A DNA stretch of 64,000 nucleotides from Catonia carolina (GCA_035578175.1 JAQMRL010000011.1:1437501-1501500), one strand, 5' to 3'; shown: positions 19,785 to 31,051, numbered from the stretch's first letter. Program-made: numbers and translations. The notes: a model not told the origin generated them from the letters alone.

Positions 19785-20854
19785 CAGTCGAGCGTCAGTT
19801 ATCCGAACTAATTGGGAACAGAGCGGTTCTGACAATCAAATAGTTCGGATATTCAAATACGCTAAATATAGTAAACTGATACACTGTACTGCAACAATGC
19901 AATATAACCTAAATGTTCAACAGGTTAATAAAGGTTAACAAAAATTTTGATTTAAAATAAAACACTAATTTATAACAATAGTAGAGTACAATCAATAAGA
20001 TCATAAAAATAAAGGGAAAAATACAGAATTTCAAATCTGAATTAATTAACAACGTAAACTACGGTAAAATCCGTTAGGAAATATTTTTTAAACACACTTG
20101 TAAAGAGTGTTCTTGCCAGTGGTGGTTAGGCCAATAAGGAATACTTCTTGGGAGTTATGCGTGAAGCAATCCGCCGAAAATGTTTAAAATTGTGCCAAAA
20201 CCGCTCGTAGAAATTGCATTACGATAATGCTCACGCTCACATTTCATTGCTTGTCCGTAATTTTTTAGCAAACAGCAACACCATTATGTTACCTCAGCCA
20301 CCATATTCACCGGACACGGCCCCCGGTGACTTCTTTCTATTCCCGAAGCTGAAGAGAACCATGAAAGGACGACGTTTTGCCATCATTGATGCCATAAAAC
20401 CAGAATCACTAAAGGAACTGAAAGCTATACCAAAACGTGAGTTCCAGAAATGCTTCCAAGATTGGAAAAAACTCTAGCACAATGTATTATATCTGACGGG
20501 ATTACTTTGAAGGGGACAAAATTGATATAGATTAATAAATAAAGAGTTTTTAAGAAAACTAAAATTCTCGTCATTTTTCGATTAAACCTCGTTCATAGCC
20601 TACAGTAATTATTAAAAAAATCTTAAATTTTCTTTTGAACTAAGACTGAACTTATTGTTGTGACAGCAATATCTCTCATTTCTTTTAGTAACAATACTTC
20701 AGCAGCAATAAATTCATGCTGTGTTCGCACAATAGCATTGCAGTTTTTAGGGCAGTAAAGGCCTCTGCGTGAGTAAATATATATTTTTTCCATCGATGGT
20801 GGTTCGGATAATTGACGGTTCGGATGACTGATTCAGATAATCGACGCTCCTGTG
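19785..20854 (-). mobile_element. pogo/Tigger-like DNA element
   Basis: Flanked by TA on both sides (19783-19784, 20855-20856). Ends are inverted repeats: CAGTCGAGCGTCAGTTATCC left, CACAGGAGCGTCGATTATCT right (reverse complement). On the minus strand near 20620-20770 decayed frames read EAFTALKTAM and LLLKEMRDIAV, like the C-terminal part of Tigger transposases. Much of the middle is replaced by a mariner fragment. Confidence 0.6.
20140..20585 (+). pseudogene. mariner transposase, C-terminal half
   Basis: The codons before and through 20214-20477 read VMREAIRRK, a stop, then HYDNAHAHIS, PQPPYSPDTAPGDFFLFPKL, KGRRFA and KRNEFQ-like KREFQKCFQDWKK. The second catalytic Asp (HYDN) and third (APGD) are separated by 34 residues, the D34D signature of mariner. 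The N-terminal DNA-binding half and first Asp are missing, and a stop interrupts at about 20207. The ISEGDYFEGDKIDI-like segment (frame-shifted) follows to 20540. It cannot be active. Confidence 0.85.
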
Positions 20855-21204
20855 TATATTCAAAGAAATAATAACAAAACTTTTTAAGTATGTATCTTCC
20901 AATTTATCATAAATTATTAAAAATCCATTTTATGAGACGACGCGGCTCATGGGTGGTCAATTTTAAAAATAGGATTACCTTGGACCAATGGAAAAAACCA
21001 TTAGTGATTTCTATATTAACCTATTTTTGTTTCCCAATTCCTATTTTTTTTCTTTACTTCCGATTTTGGGCCACTTCCGTTCGAAACCGGAACTTCAAAC
21101 CCATCAAGGCCCACTAACTTCTTACGTAGATTACGAATCCGGAAACCATTTGTGACGGATGGACGGAAGGAAATAGGAAAATGATAGATTACAATTTTTA
21201 AAAT

Positions 21205-21570
21205 TACCACCAATGAAAACACTACTAATTTACAAAGCGATCATACGCCCGATCAGGATATATGGAGTTCAACTATGAATTCTGCAACACCATCAGACAC
21301 AAAACGTATTCAAGTAATGCTAAATAAAATCTTTGAATGATAAAAAATGTGCCTTTTATGTAACTAACGAAATGCTTCACAACGACTTAAACGTTCCACT
21401 CGTCACGGCAGTAGTACAACAATTTTACAATACAATGCATTTAAAATTTGACGCATCCACCAACACGTTCGTACAAAATAAGCGACCGCGATTCATTCCG
21501 GGTAAACCTACGAGGAGACTCAAACGCAAATAGTCAGGAGACCATATCCGGATGAAATTAATCACGGAGC
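21205..21570 (+). pseudogene. Jockey-like LINE RT C-terminal remnant
   Basis: KTLLIYKAIIRPI, then in a second frame FYVTNEMLHNDLNVPLVTAV and a basic end KPTRRLKRK. This order (LLYKA.LRPIW, PWYVTN..LH.DL.IPTV) is characteristic of Jockey-clade ORF2 C-termini. Frameshifts and a missing middle make it a fossil; a second, longer relative lies at 52820. Confidence 0.7.
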
Positions 21571-21642
21571 TGTGTTTCTGACTGAGTGAGAGCTTTTTAA
21601 GTAAAATCATGCAAATATAAGTAAGCTAGTGTTTCATATTTA

Positions 21643-22026
21643 ATTGTTGTTGCCGAAAGTCTGGTTAGAACCTATAGAGGTTTACTAAGTAAAAACGAGG
21701 AGGCAGGTGGTTTACTTTTGTCTTCCTCGCCCAGTTGAAAGATTATGCTTATCAGCATGCCAGGCCCTCCAAAAAACACCCACTTTCTACCCTGCAAATG
21801 ACACCTTCACTTCATTCACCACAGGATCTGGCTGTATAGTGAAATTCATTACACTCAGAGGAGATAAATCTGAGTAGTGTCATTTACATCTCTACCTCTT
21901 CTGTTCTTAAATAGTTCAGTCATATAATTGGCTCACTATGTGCTAAGAAACAGAACTTGTTTTGTACCCCTGGAACCAGCAGATCGAGTGCAATCAATTT
22001 AACACTCCACCTGCCCGTTATGAGCA
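21643..22026 (-). mobile_element. SINE-A, near full length
   Basis: Tail side TTGTTGTTGCCGAAAGTCTG, head side CACCTGCCCGTTATGAGCA. ATATTTA occurs on both flanks (about 21636 and 22028) and may be a 7-bp target duplication. Confidence 0.85.
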
Positions 22027-22106
22027 AATATTTACTTATTATTAATTTTTAACAAATTTTAAATAAAAGATAAATAGTAAAAAGAAATTAGTCAACTATT
22101 TTAGGT

Positions 22107-22447
22107 TGTTCTTGTTTACGTCATCAGCCGAATGGCTGATTTAAACCTCTAGAGGCTTTACTAAGTAAAACGAGGAGTAAAACAATTTTTACTTATCGTT
22201 GAGAGGAACAGTATGCTTATGAACGTGCGAGGCCCTCTAAAACGCACCTACTTTCCACCCTGCAAATGATACCTTCATTTATAGAGAAATTCATTAGTTA
22301 CTCTCAGAGGAGATAACTCTACCTGGTATCTTTTACACCTCTACTTCTTCTGTTCTTAATTATTTCAGTAATATAATCGGCTGACCAAGTGATAAGAAAC
22401 AGAACTATTTTTTGTAGCCCTGGGACTAGCAAATCGAATGCAAATAC
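22107..22447 (-). mobile_element. SINE-A, head missing
   Basis: Begins at the tail (TTGTTCTTGTTTACGTCATC) and ends in CAAATCGAATGCAAATA, before the terminal CACCTGCCC block. It lies 80 bp from the previous copy, same orientation. Confidence 0.8.
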
Positions 22448-22490
22448 ATCCTATACTAATTAAAGAAAGAATTACATTAACTTTGTATTT

Positions 22491-22834
22491 TAAAACGAAG
22501 AGTTAGGTGATTTACAATTGCCTTCCGCACAGAGTGGAAAAGTAGCCTATGCTTATTAATATGCCAGGTCCTTCAAAAAGCATCTAAGTTCAACTCTGCA
22601 AATGACCCGTTTATTTCATTCACCACAGGGTTTGTCTGGCTGTATAATGAAATTCATTACTCTAGAGGAGATAACTCTGACTAATGTCTTTTACACCTTT
22701 ACCCCTTCTGTTCTTAAATGCTTTAGTCGTATAATCCACTAACCCTGTGATAAGAAACAGAACTAGTTTTTGTAGCCCTGGTACTAGCAGATCGAGTGCA
22801 AATAATTTAACACTACTTTTGCCTGTTAGGGGCA
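22491..22834 (-). mobile_element. SINE-A, tail missing
   Basis: Starts at TAAAACGAAGAGTTAGGTGA and reaches the head (TGCCTGTTAGGGGCA). Third SINE-A in a row on the same strand, so the three may come from a local duplication. Confidence 0.8.
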
Positions 22835-23790
22835 GTTTAAAATTTTAGGATTTTTTATATTTAGTTTTCAGTTTTGTTATTATAGATTAAATTATTTAAT
22901 TTAGGTGGAGGGTTGTTTGCTGATGTCAGATCAAGTGGCCAGACTGCGGGTTTTTGGTTGGTAAGGCGGTTGCGCCCACCTTGGAGCTGGACGAGGACGC
23001 CTCAAACGAGTCCAACACTACTTCCCTCATCGTGAGGGAGTGAACATGAGTTTTTCTCGCCGCCTCGGATAAAAAAAAGTTATTTAATTGTTATTTACTA
23101 GTTAGTAGATATAACCGTAATAATTTATGGTTGTTAATTATTTTTTTAATAAATACTTTTGTAAATTTAAGAGGAATTTTATTATTTTTTTAAAAATAAT
23201 CAGATCCTTTAAGAACCCAGAATAAACGTCACTGTAGGGATGAATGCACATTTGTGAGAGCATTTATGTTATGAATAATATTATATTGAAATACAATCAT
23301 TTCTATTCATATTATCATTATCTATTTCTGATGATGGTATATAACTCTAATTGCAGTAATAATAATAGGCTAATAATGAAGCATTAAATATGCTTTTAAA
23401 GTTTTCTGACTGCATACGACACTATCACATTACATATCAATTATTTATGCGAGGTCTTATTTTTATGAGTTCATTTAAAGTGCAATAAGCATAAAATCTT
23501 ATTGCACGAATGAGTGACACATTTATCAAAGAGATGATAGCTTTTAACAGTGTTCATTGTAATGTTACTTTAAGTTAATGCAAAGCTAACTTTATTTAAA
23601 TTGATACATTTATCGTTGTAAAATTTTATAGTGTTGTTCTAAGAAGTTATATTGTTACTATGCAGATTTTTTTCTGCGTTTTGTAGAAGATAAATTTTGG
23701 TATCCGGTTATTGATAAAATTAAATTTTAAATGACTGTGTATCAAAAATCAAATAATAAAATGAAAAGTCTTTTTACAAATTTTTAAAAA
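22835..23790. other. No gene; one GC-richer patch
   Basis: 22880-23075 is richer in GC (GGCGGTTGCGCCCACCTTGG, CTCATCGTGAGGGAG hairpin) and ends in an A run; it recalls a LINE 3' UTR but matches no other part of the window. The rest is AT-rich filler. Confidence 0.35.
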
Positions 23791-23792
23791 TA

Positions 23793-24568
23793 CAGAGTGA
23801 TGTTTTAGTCCTGCACCCAATTGTTAATATTTGGTAATTTTTTTCTAAGAAAAGGAAATTTTGTTTTGTAACGCTAAGTTGGTGGACTACTCAAACCTAC
23901 TCAAACCGGTATAGATACGGCAGTGTGAGTATCCTTGAGCTTTGTAAAATTTTGTGCCGTTTCCGGTCGTGTTACGAACAGAATAACAACAGGTTTTCAT
24001 TCATAAACAATATTTTGCTACGAAATCGTACACGAGTGTAAAAGAATCATTTCAAATTAAATTAGTTGGTATTCCTCCACCAGAAAAAATGTCAATATCT
24101 AGGCTACCAAACCGATTTCGAGAGACAGGTAGTGTTGCGAAAACGTAGTGGTCGACCAACTCTCTTGACAGATGACGTTTTAGAGAATGTGAACACAATA
24201 TTGCTCAATTCTCTACGGAAAAGTTTACGAAAACTTTCCTCGCAAGTTGGTTTGTCATATTTGAGTGTTCAGAAAGCTGCTAAAAAATTGAAATAAAATT
24301 GTATCCGTACCGCGTTTGATTAGTCCAAGAGCTTCAACCTCCAGATTTAAACAAGCGATTGTCCTAGGGTAAAAGACAATCTGTTCGTAACACGACCGGA
24401 AACGGCACAAAATTTAACACAGCTCAAGGAAAATCAACTCACACTTCCGTATCTATACCGGTTTGAGTAGGGCTACCAACTTCGTGCCACAAAATAAAAT
24501 TTCCCGTTCTTGGAAAAAAATTACCAGACATTAACGATTGGGTAACAGGCTAAAAGAAAATCACTATT
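23793..24568. mobile_element. Tc1/mariner-type element with about 190-bp inverted repeats
   Basis: Left arm 23793-23981 and right arm 24381-24568 are inverted copies: both contain ACTCAAACCGGTATAGATAC, AAATTTTGTGCCGTTTCCGG, TCGTGTTACGAACAG and, at the tips, TTTTAG.CCTG...ACCCAAT. TA flanks both ends (23791-23792, 24569-24570). The 400-bp centre keeps only a transposase DNA-binding fragment. Long arms of this kind are known for Tc3-like elements. Confidence 0.75.
24066..24296 (+). pseudogene. Transposase helix-turn-helix fragment
   Basis: About 76 codons in the centre of the long-arm element: KKCQYLGYQTDFE, then RKRSGRPTLLTDD, LRKSLRKLSSQVGLSYLSVQ, KAAKKL and a stop. The GRP..L motif followed by R.LS...G.S..SVQ is the paired-like DNA-binding region of mariner/Tc1 transposases. 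No catalytic DDE part follows, so it is an internally deleted derivative. Confidence 0.65.
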
Positions 24569-24679
24569 TACTTAGGTTTAATATTTTATGTGGAACCTTC
24601 ACATACAAAATCTTAAGAGATACACATGAAATTTACGTATTTGTTTAAGAAAACTTTATAATGTGTAGAAATTTTGTAC

Positions 24680-25075
24680 AAGTATTCTTCTTCTACACTT
24701 CAAGAATTACGCATTCTTGCCTGTTCCGAACCTCGGAAATCTGACCATCTCTTCCTCAGGCACCCTCGTTCTCTCTTTCCCTATGGTCTATAACCCAGCG
24801 CCTGCTTATGTATCCTATTCTCGCTCATCCTGTCCACATGCTCTATCCACTGTAATTTATTTGGCAGTACCCTATCATTTATGGAGAAGATGTTATGCTC
24901 TTTCCTCATCTCTAAATTCCTATAACGACCTTCTCTTCTACACCCATATGTTCACCGTAAAAGTTTCATTTCAGATGCCTGCAATCTACTCTCATTTGTC
25001 TTTACTAGTACCTAATTTTTGCTACCGTAAAATAGGGTTGGCACTGTTATTTTTTTTATGAAATCTCAACTGGTG
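24680..25075 (-). pseudogene. LINE ORF2 C-terminal remnant
   Basis: Minus-strand frames match the better copies at 39420 and 63000: LEIS.KK.TVPTLFYGSK-like start, then SRLQASEMKLLR, MGVEEKVVIGI (frame-shifted), NDRVLPNKLQWIEHVDRMSE and RRRCLRKRWSDF. Frameshifts abound. The plus-strand open stretch at 24717-25061 is only its antisense shadow. Confidence 0.65.
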
Positions 25076-26100
25076 TTGTTTTATAAATCGCTGTTGGTAA
25101 TAAATCACATAATAATCATTACTTTTAATTTTTTCCTTTATGTATGAACTAAATATGGAAAACTTTCATTCAATATACTGTAAGTAACCCTTCTCTTTTT
25201 ATTTAAAAAAATTATGTATTTTTAAAGCTAATTTATCTTATATTTTTTATTAAACTACCATAAATCAAATTTGCAACTCTAATTTTTTGTTAAAAATTAA
25301 TAAATATTGCTTAAAATTATGATACAAAGAATAACAATAACAGAAATGACACATGACACACGACTGGCATATTGAAGAAAATAATTTTTTTCACTTAACT
25401 CAAAATCTTACATGATGCACTAATTTTGTCCAAAATTTTAAATAAACCAAACAGCTGATTGCTAAAAATTAAAAAAAAAAACTACTAGACACGTACCTAC
25501 AATATTACAAAAACAAAAAAATATATAATGAAAAAAGGATCAATGTAATCACATCGAATCGAATTACAAATAATTTATAAATTATATACTTGCAAGTGTA
25601 GAATTGCATTATTAAAATACACTTTTAATAAAAATGAATATATTATTATTACATGCATTCATATTAGAAGTATAATAAATTGAAGTATAATGAAAAACAG
25701 TAATAAAGTATTAAGTCGAATGGAAAGAGAAATAAAAGTAATAGCTACTTTTAAGTATATACTTCAAATATTATTAGCATAAATTACAGCAAGTTAGTAT
25801 TTATCAATTTTTATGAAACTAAAGTCCTTAATGTATATGCGTATATTTATTTATACATAATATGCATAAAATAACAGTTAATAAATAATGAAGAAATAAA
25901 AACTTATGTATTACTTAGTTATTATATTGTATATTTTTATTATTTTGTTATACACTTCACCAAGAGGCATACTAAAACGTAAATTTATGTTACAATCATT
26001 ATTTTACTGCTAGATTATAGAATCACTAGTCAATATTAACTGGCCTTCAGCCCAGCACCGTCAGTCAGTCAGCTGATAAAAGTTGCTATAATTTTTTTTT
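25076..26100. other. No gene seen
   Basis: Extremely AT-rich kilobase, A and T runs, no recognised family. Ends with GTCAGTCAGTCAGCTGATAA just before a SINE. Confidence 0.4.
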
Positions 26101-26271
26101 GCCGGCCGTATTGGCGTAGTTGGTAACGTGCTCACCTCTCATCATGCGGTCTTGGGTTCGAATCCTATTCAGGCATTGCATATTTTCATACGTTACAAAA
26201 AATCATTTCATCCTTCACCGTCTGCATTAGCAGTAATTGTAGAAGAGTCGGACATTAAATAAAAAAAAAAA
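26101..26271 (+). mobile_element. SINE-B, second subfamily
   Basis: Both Pol III boxes are intact: TGGCGTAGTTGG (A) and GGGTTCGAATCC (B). The middle reads ACGTGCTCACCTCTCATCAT, unlike the CAACTGGCTTCTACGCC of the first subfamily, while the body (CCGTCTGCATTAGCAGTAAT) and GGACATTAAATAAAA tail are shared. Sister of 57038-57204. A T9 run lies directly upstream. Confidence 0.75.
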
Positions 26272-26420
26272 CAAAAATTAAATCATTATTTTGCTCAGCT
26301 GACAATCATACAAGTATACAAGACTTATCTCTGGTTCCATGTTTATATATGTTCTTTTTCAAGTTAAAAATACAGCAAAATCAGTAAAAATTTGGGTGGT
26401 TGTTAATAATATCCTACTAG

Positions 26421-26442
26421 AATATATATATATATATATATA
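26421..26442. repeat. (AT)n microsatellite
   Basis: Uninterrupted AT alternation of about 22 bases followed by a T run. Confidence 0.9.
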
Positions 26443-26675
26443 TTTTTTTTTGTAAAAATATCATTATTTAAACCCTCGTGGAAGGAATTATTTTCATGTC
26501 ACTAACACATTTAATTATGGGTTGGGGTAAAATTTGTTTTTAGAAAAATGTGTTCTCCTGGATAGAAACCTGTTTTTAAAGGCGCAGAAACCACGCAGAT
26601 TTCATTACACATTTTTCCCTTCACGTTTATTTAATAATAATAGATGTGGATTTATTCGTCTTTACTCGTGAGTTA

Positions 26676-27073
26676 TGCCCAAAACAGGCAGGTAGAGTGT
26701 TATTTTAATTACACTCTATCTGTTTGGTCCAGGGCTAAAAAAAATAGTTCTGTTTCTTATCACATAGTCAGCTACTTATATGACAACTATTTAAGAACAG
26801 AAGAGGTAGAGGTGTAAAAGACACTAGTCAGAGTTATCTCCTCTGAGAGTAATGAATTTCACTATGCAGCCAGACCCTGTGGTGAATGAAGTGAAGGTGT
26901 CATTTGCAGGGTGGAAAGTGAGTGCTTTTCGGAGGGCCTGGCATGCTGATAAGCATACTCTTTCAACTCAGTGAGGAAGGCAATGGTAAACCACCTTACT
27001 TCTCGTTTTTACTTAGTAAAACCTCTAGAGGTTCAAACCAGCCTTTCGGCTGTTGACCTAAACAACAACATTT
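26676..27073 (+). mobile_element. SINE-A, full length, 9-bp TSD
   Basis: From TGCCCAAAACAGGCAGG to the tail GACCTAAACAACAACATTT. CGTGAGTTA (26667-26675) and CGTGAGTAA (27074-27082) flank it, a 9-bp target duplication with one mismatch. Confidence 0.9.
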
Positions 27074-27082
27074 CGTGAGTAA

Positions 27083-27201
27083 CGTGACTTAATGTGGGTT
27101 TATCCGTAAGTAGAGCTTTCCTGTATCCCGTGTCTCGATAAACGAAAAATCCTTGTGAAATATTTTTAGCTTGAATATTGTATTATTTGTATTTGTATTA
27201 T

Positions 27202-27250
<49 letters not shown>

Positions 27251-28079
27251 GTATTATTTATTATTTTATTTTGTATTTGTATTAATTATTTTTCTAAAAT
27301 ACAACCTTTAATAAATAGGTAGTATTTATCTTCAATACATGGAGAAATGTGAATGATAAAATTTTTTACGTACGTTGTTTATCTATGTCGGCGTGACACA
27401 ACATCCTTCGACTGAAGTCATTCCAGCCCATTTTGGAAAGGAGGAGAGACCAAACTAAATTATTTAAAAATGTTTACCAAGCACCAGAGCAAAAAGTGAA
27501 TAAAAGCTCTTTTATTGGCCGTCGGCCAAATAATCCAAACAGAGAACATCCGAAAACCATCAACCCGATTTTTGCGGGATGACCCGGAAATTTTGAGAAA
27601 CTTCAGGAACCTAAAGAGAGAGAAATTCAATAGCAGCTTTTTTGTTGGCAATCCCCCGTAACCTGAATCACTATTAATATTTTTTATGTAACCCCACTAT
27701 ACACTGGGAAAACCGGAAAAATAGTGAAATGTTTGTATTTCTTCATCACGTAGGGAAATATGAGGAAATAACAGCAGAGCCCATTCTAAACATATAAGAT
27801 TGATTTTGGCGAAGGGGTGACTCAGAAATTTTCGAAAAATTGCAGGACGTGGAAAAATAATAGATAGATAGTAACTTTTTGAAAACTAGTGGAGATACCA
27901 CTAGTAATACATAGATCTAGAAGTAACAGTTTTCCTGTTATAAATGAGGATGGAAATAAGTAGACAGAAACGGACAAGTTTGGACATGTTTAGAACAATT
28001 GAACCTTCCTTTGGACAAGTCTGAACAAGTCTACATGGAATTAAGTTCCAGGTTTGAAAAGTTTAAATCGATTCACTTC
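27083..28079. other. No gene; (ATT)n tract
   Basis: An (ATT)n microsatellite spans about 27208-27250. Two similar phrases, ATGACCCGGAAATTTTGAG (27580) and GTGACTCAGAAATTTTCG (27826), suggest an old internal duplication. No protein recognised. Confidence 0.4.
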
Positions 28080-28290
28080 TTCAAATTCTAGTTTTTTGTA
28101 TTCCTTTTGTTGTGGTTAATAAGAAGATGGAATGCCTGAATATTTATAGAAAAACTGGCCGAGAATATTTCAACAGCTTATTCCATGTAGTCCTGAAGAT
28201 TTTTTGGTTTTTTAATGATGATAATGCATCATCAACCTCTTTGATCGAAATTTCATCTATTCCTGAAACAGGACCGGGATGTAACTCCTA
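28080..28290 (-). pseudogene. LINE reverse-transcriptase N-terminal fragment
   Basis: The minus strand reads EISIKEVDDALSSLKN, QK, then KLLKYSRPVFL before a stop. LINE RT domains begin with this pattern (EV..AL..LKN.K..G.DGI..ELLK). The catalytic motifs are not present. Confidence 0.45.
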
Positions 28291-29050
28291 AAACGCCTTA
28301 TTGCACCACAAATCCCTTTAGTTTCGAACCCATTCTTTATCTTAAATGCCTCTCAGATTCAGGTTATCTTGCCAGGGAAACAGTAGCCATACAAAACAAA
28401 TCCATTTGTTGAATTGGAATAGTACGGTACTACATTTCTAATAGTGTACCATCATATACGTACTGATATTATTTTTTATAAATAAAAGTAAATATCCCGA
28501 CCTCTACTAAACAGAGGGATACAGAATGGTCAAGGGCGTAAATTGTATTTTATAGCGTGATGCAAACAAGAAGAGATAGCAGTATATCTGTTATCTTGAC
28601 ACGTGCTACTATACTAGGAACAACCAATGATTGTTCTTCCACATTATTAGCTGCACTGTCTGTTTCTTTCTATTCAAATACACTACCAACTTTCATATTC
28701 TTATTCTTTCTTACTATACATTACTTTAACTGACACATATTAAATTCTCCCTTTAAAATATCACTTATTTAAGGTAGTTACATGTTTCTTTAACTTATTT
28801 ATTTTTGCTAAGTGCAAAATAAAGTGTTATTTCGTTTGTTTATTCTGTGTGTTTATCTATTATCATTGTTGTTCTAGTTGCCAGACAAGATAAATATGTC
28901 CTAAAACTGTCTATAACAATAACAGTATTGTAATAGTCTATTTTTATACTGTTTCAATTTATTTATTTAAGGTAAATATACCTTAATAGCATCAACAAGA
29001 AGAAAATATTAATGGTACTATAAATTATTACATAAAAATTATGATAACGC
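28291..29050. other. No gene seen
   Basis: AT-rich filler without recognised repeats. Confidence 0.35.
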
Positions 29051-29397
29051 TTTTGAATAAGTTGCCCATAACGGGCAGGTGGAGTATTAAATTCATTGTA
29101 CTCAATCTGTTGGTTCCAGGGCTACAAAAAATAGTTCTGTTTCTTATCACATAGTCAGCCAATTATATGACTGAACTATTTAAGAACAGAAGAAGTAGAG
29201 GTGTAAAAGACACTAGTCAGAGTTATCCTCTTCTGAGAGTAATGAATTTTACTATACAGCCAGGTGTCATTTGCAAGGTGGAAAGTAGGTGCTTTTTGGA
29301 GGTCCTGGCATGCTAATAAGCATACTCTTTCAATTCAGTGAGGAAGGCAATAGTAAACCATCTCACTTCTCGTGTTTACTTAGTAAAACCTCTAGAG

Positions 29398-30274
29398 CAG
29401 TGATTCTCAACCTTTTTTGCTCCGCGACCCCCAAATAGAAAAAATAAATAAAATTAATATTTCGCGACCCCCCCCTTCCGGTAATAATAATAAGCCTTAC
29501 TATTAATAATTGAATTTTGACTGTAATTATAAATGTAAAATGTTTTTTTAATATTATATAATCAAACTGCGTGAATTTTATGTCTTTATAGAAAATACAA
29601 ACAGTAAAAAAAGAAATTGGAATAAAACTATCTATTACTATTAATTTTATAGTCCTGCGTTTATACTTTTATAGTAGCGTCGTGTATGAACATGCATGTA
29701 TGACGTGCATATACATGAATTTACAAGTTCCTACTTGATGTGTACGTGCTCTTTGTAATTTTATCTTCTTCTACTCACTGTGAGAGACTGTTTTGTCGGC
29801 AGACAAAATATCTGCCGACAAAACGCTACAACTGGAATTGGCATCTGAAGATTTTAAATACGTTTTGGCTTGCTCAATGACATGAATACAGAAATTTATA
29901 CACAGAGGCATTGAAAATATTAATACCTTTTTATACGTCTTATCTCTGTGAAAGGGGGTTTTCCTCTATGATTGCTCTAAAAATTAATATAGGAATCGTA
30001 TGTTATCACTCAAAAACAATTTACTTTTATATATTTCTAACGAAGATCCACGTATGAAGAAAATTCTAAATGAAAAACAAGTGCAACCATCACATTAATA
30101 ATTAATTAATGATTTATTTCCTTTCTTTACAAATAAGTGTACTTATTGCATGTAAAATTTTTGTAAGTAAGTTTATAATAAATAATTTTTTTCTCATAAA
30201 ATTATTAAATGACTCCACTATTGTTTCGCGACCCCCCTGTAATATCACCACGACCCCCAGGTTTAGATTCACTG
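29398..30274. mobile_element. hAT DNA transposon, internally deleted, 8-bp TSD
   Basis: The ends CAGTGATTCTCAACC and (reverse complement) CAGTGAATCTAAACC are the classic hAT terminal repeat, followed by GCGACCCCC motifs on both sides. Target duplication CTCTAGAG at 29390-29397 and 30275-30282 is perfect. A 14-bp hairpin (29790-29803 with 29811-29824) lies in the middle. The transposase is reduced to its C-terminus. Confidence 0.93.
29862..30098 (+). pseudogene. hAT transposase C-terminal dimerisation remnant
   Basis: Codons read FWLAQ, a stop, then EYRNLYTEALKIL, PFYTSYLCERGFSSM and ALK; after a frameshift, LSLKNNLLLYISNEDPRM and EKQVQPSH end at a stop near 30096. The pattern (ALKIL.PF.T.YLCE.GFS, then P.I..L...KQ...SH) is the hAT-family dimerisation domain at the C-terminus of these transposases. 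Catalytic residues and the zinc-finger N-terminus are gone; two breaks remain in what is left. Confidence 0.85.
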
Positions 30275-30333
30275 CTCTAGAGGTTCAAACGAGCCTTTCG
30301 GCTGTTGACCTAAACAACGACATTTTGAATAAG

Positions 30334-30795
30334 ATTGTCAAATGTACCTACATAACATAAAAACTAATGTAAATTAAAATATCACAAAATGTTTAATCTA
30401 GAAAATAGTACTAGAGTATTTGTAAAAAGAAATTATTGCGTCGTAACAAATTAGCAGAGTTCAAAAACCGCTAATATAAATAATATGCAATATCATGTAC
30501 GATGTAATACAACCATCCATAAATATTTATTATCAGTAATTGTATTTTTATGTCAATAGAATATATTGTTGAGTTCAAACTTAACTAGTTATGTATTAAG
30601 GTAGACCCTGGATTCGTTTAGTAGGCCCTATCGTATGACATCTGTCACATTTTCTCAAGGGCATTTTATCGTCACACCCATTACTCATTGTACAAAGGCA
30701 CATTCGCTTTTTAAAAAATTTCATTTAAAAACCATGATTAATTTTTTAGGTTATTCTACAACATAATAAAAAAAGAGTTTAATTAATATTTTTAG
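30334..30795. other. No gene seen
   Basis: AT-rich filler between SINE-A and repeat B. Confidence 0.35.
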
Positions 30796-31051
30796 GAAAA
30801 AATCTGGTGTGAAACATTCATACAACTTTCTCTTCCGATGCAAATAATGAACAATATAACCTAATATTAGTAATAAAACATAGAAATAAACAAAAAACTA
30901 ACCTCAAAAACATAAACTTATTTTAATCATGAGTAAATGATGCAAAATGAAAATCAACCTCAGTTTGGTTTAAAAATACGGAAAATCATTCTTTAACGCT
31001 AAACTAGACTCTGTAAAAAAATGCTTGAATTGAAAGTTGTAGATCTTTTAA

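Larger units (their letters stand above)
18650..21215. mobile_element. Composite element bounded by 250-300 bp inverted repeats
   Basis: Left arm 18850-19122 and right arm (about 20928-21170, inverted) share GTGGGCCT..., TTTGAAGTTCCGGTTT-like, GTGGCCCAAAA, AAACAAAAATAG, TATAGAAATCACTAATGG and the ATGAG..CGCG..CTCAT block. The left side also has a tandem repeat of the arm (18657-18780). A perfect 20-bp palindrome lies at 19102-19121. Between the arms sits a Tigger-like element holding a mariner fragment. The outer family is unidentified. Confidence 0.55.
29062..30322 (+). mobile_element. SINE-A, 11-bp TSD, split by a hAT element
   Basis: Head TTGCCCATAACGGGC at 29062; tail CTAAACAACGACA ends at 30322. 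TTTTGAATAAG is duplicated exactly at 29051-29061 and 30323-30333. An internal deletion removes the CCCTGTGGTGAATGAAG block. The copy is interrupted at its CTCTAGAG motif by the 877-bp hAT. Confidence 0.9.

Noticed and set aside
24717..25061. 114-codon open stretch, plus strand
   Set aside because: Antisense of a LINE ORF2 remnant whose minus-strand translation matches related copies at 39420 and 63000.
26101..26190. tRNA-like sequence with intact A and B boxes considered as a tRNA gene
   Set aside because: Acceptor and anticodon stems do not pair, and a conserved body and tail follow as in other SINE-B copies.
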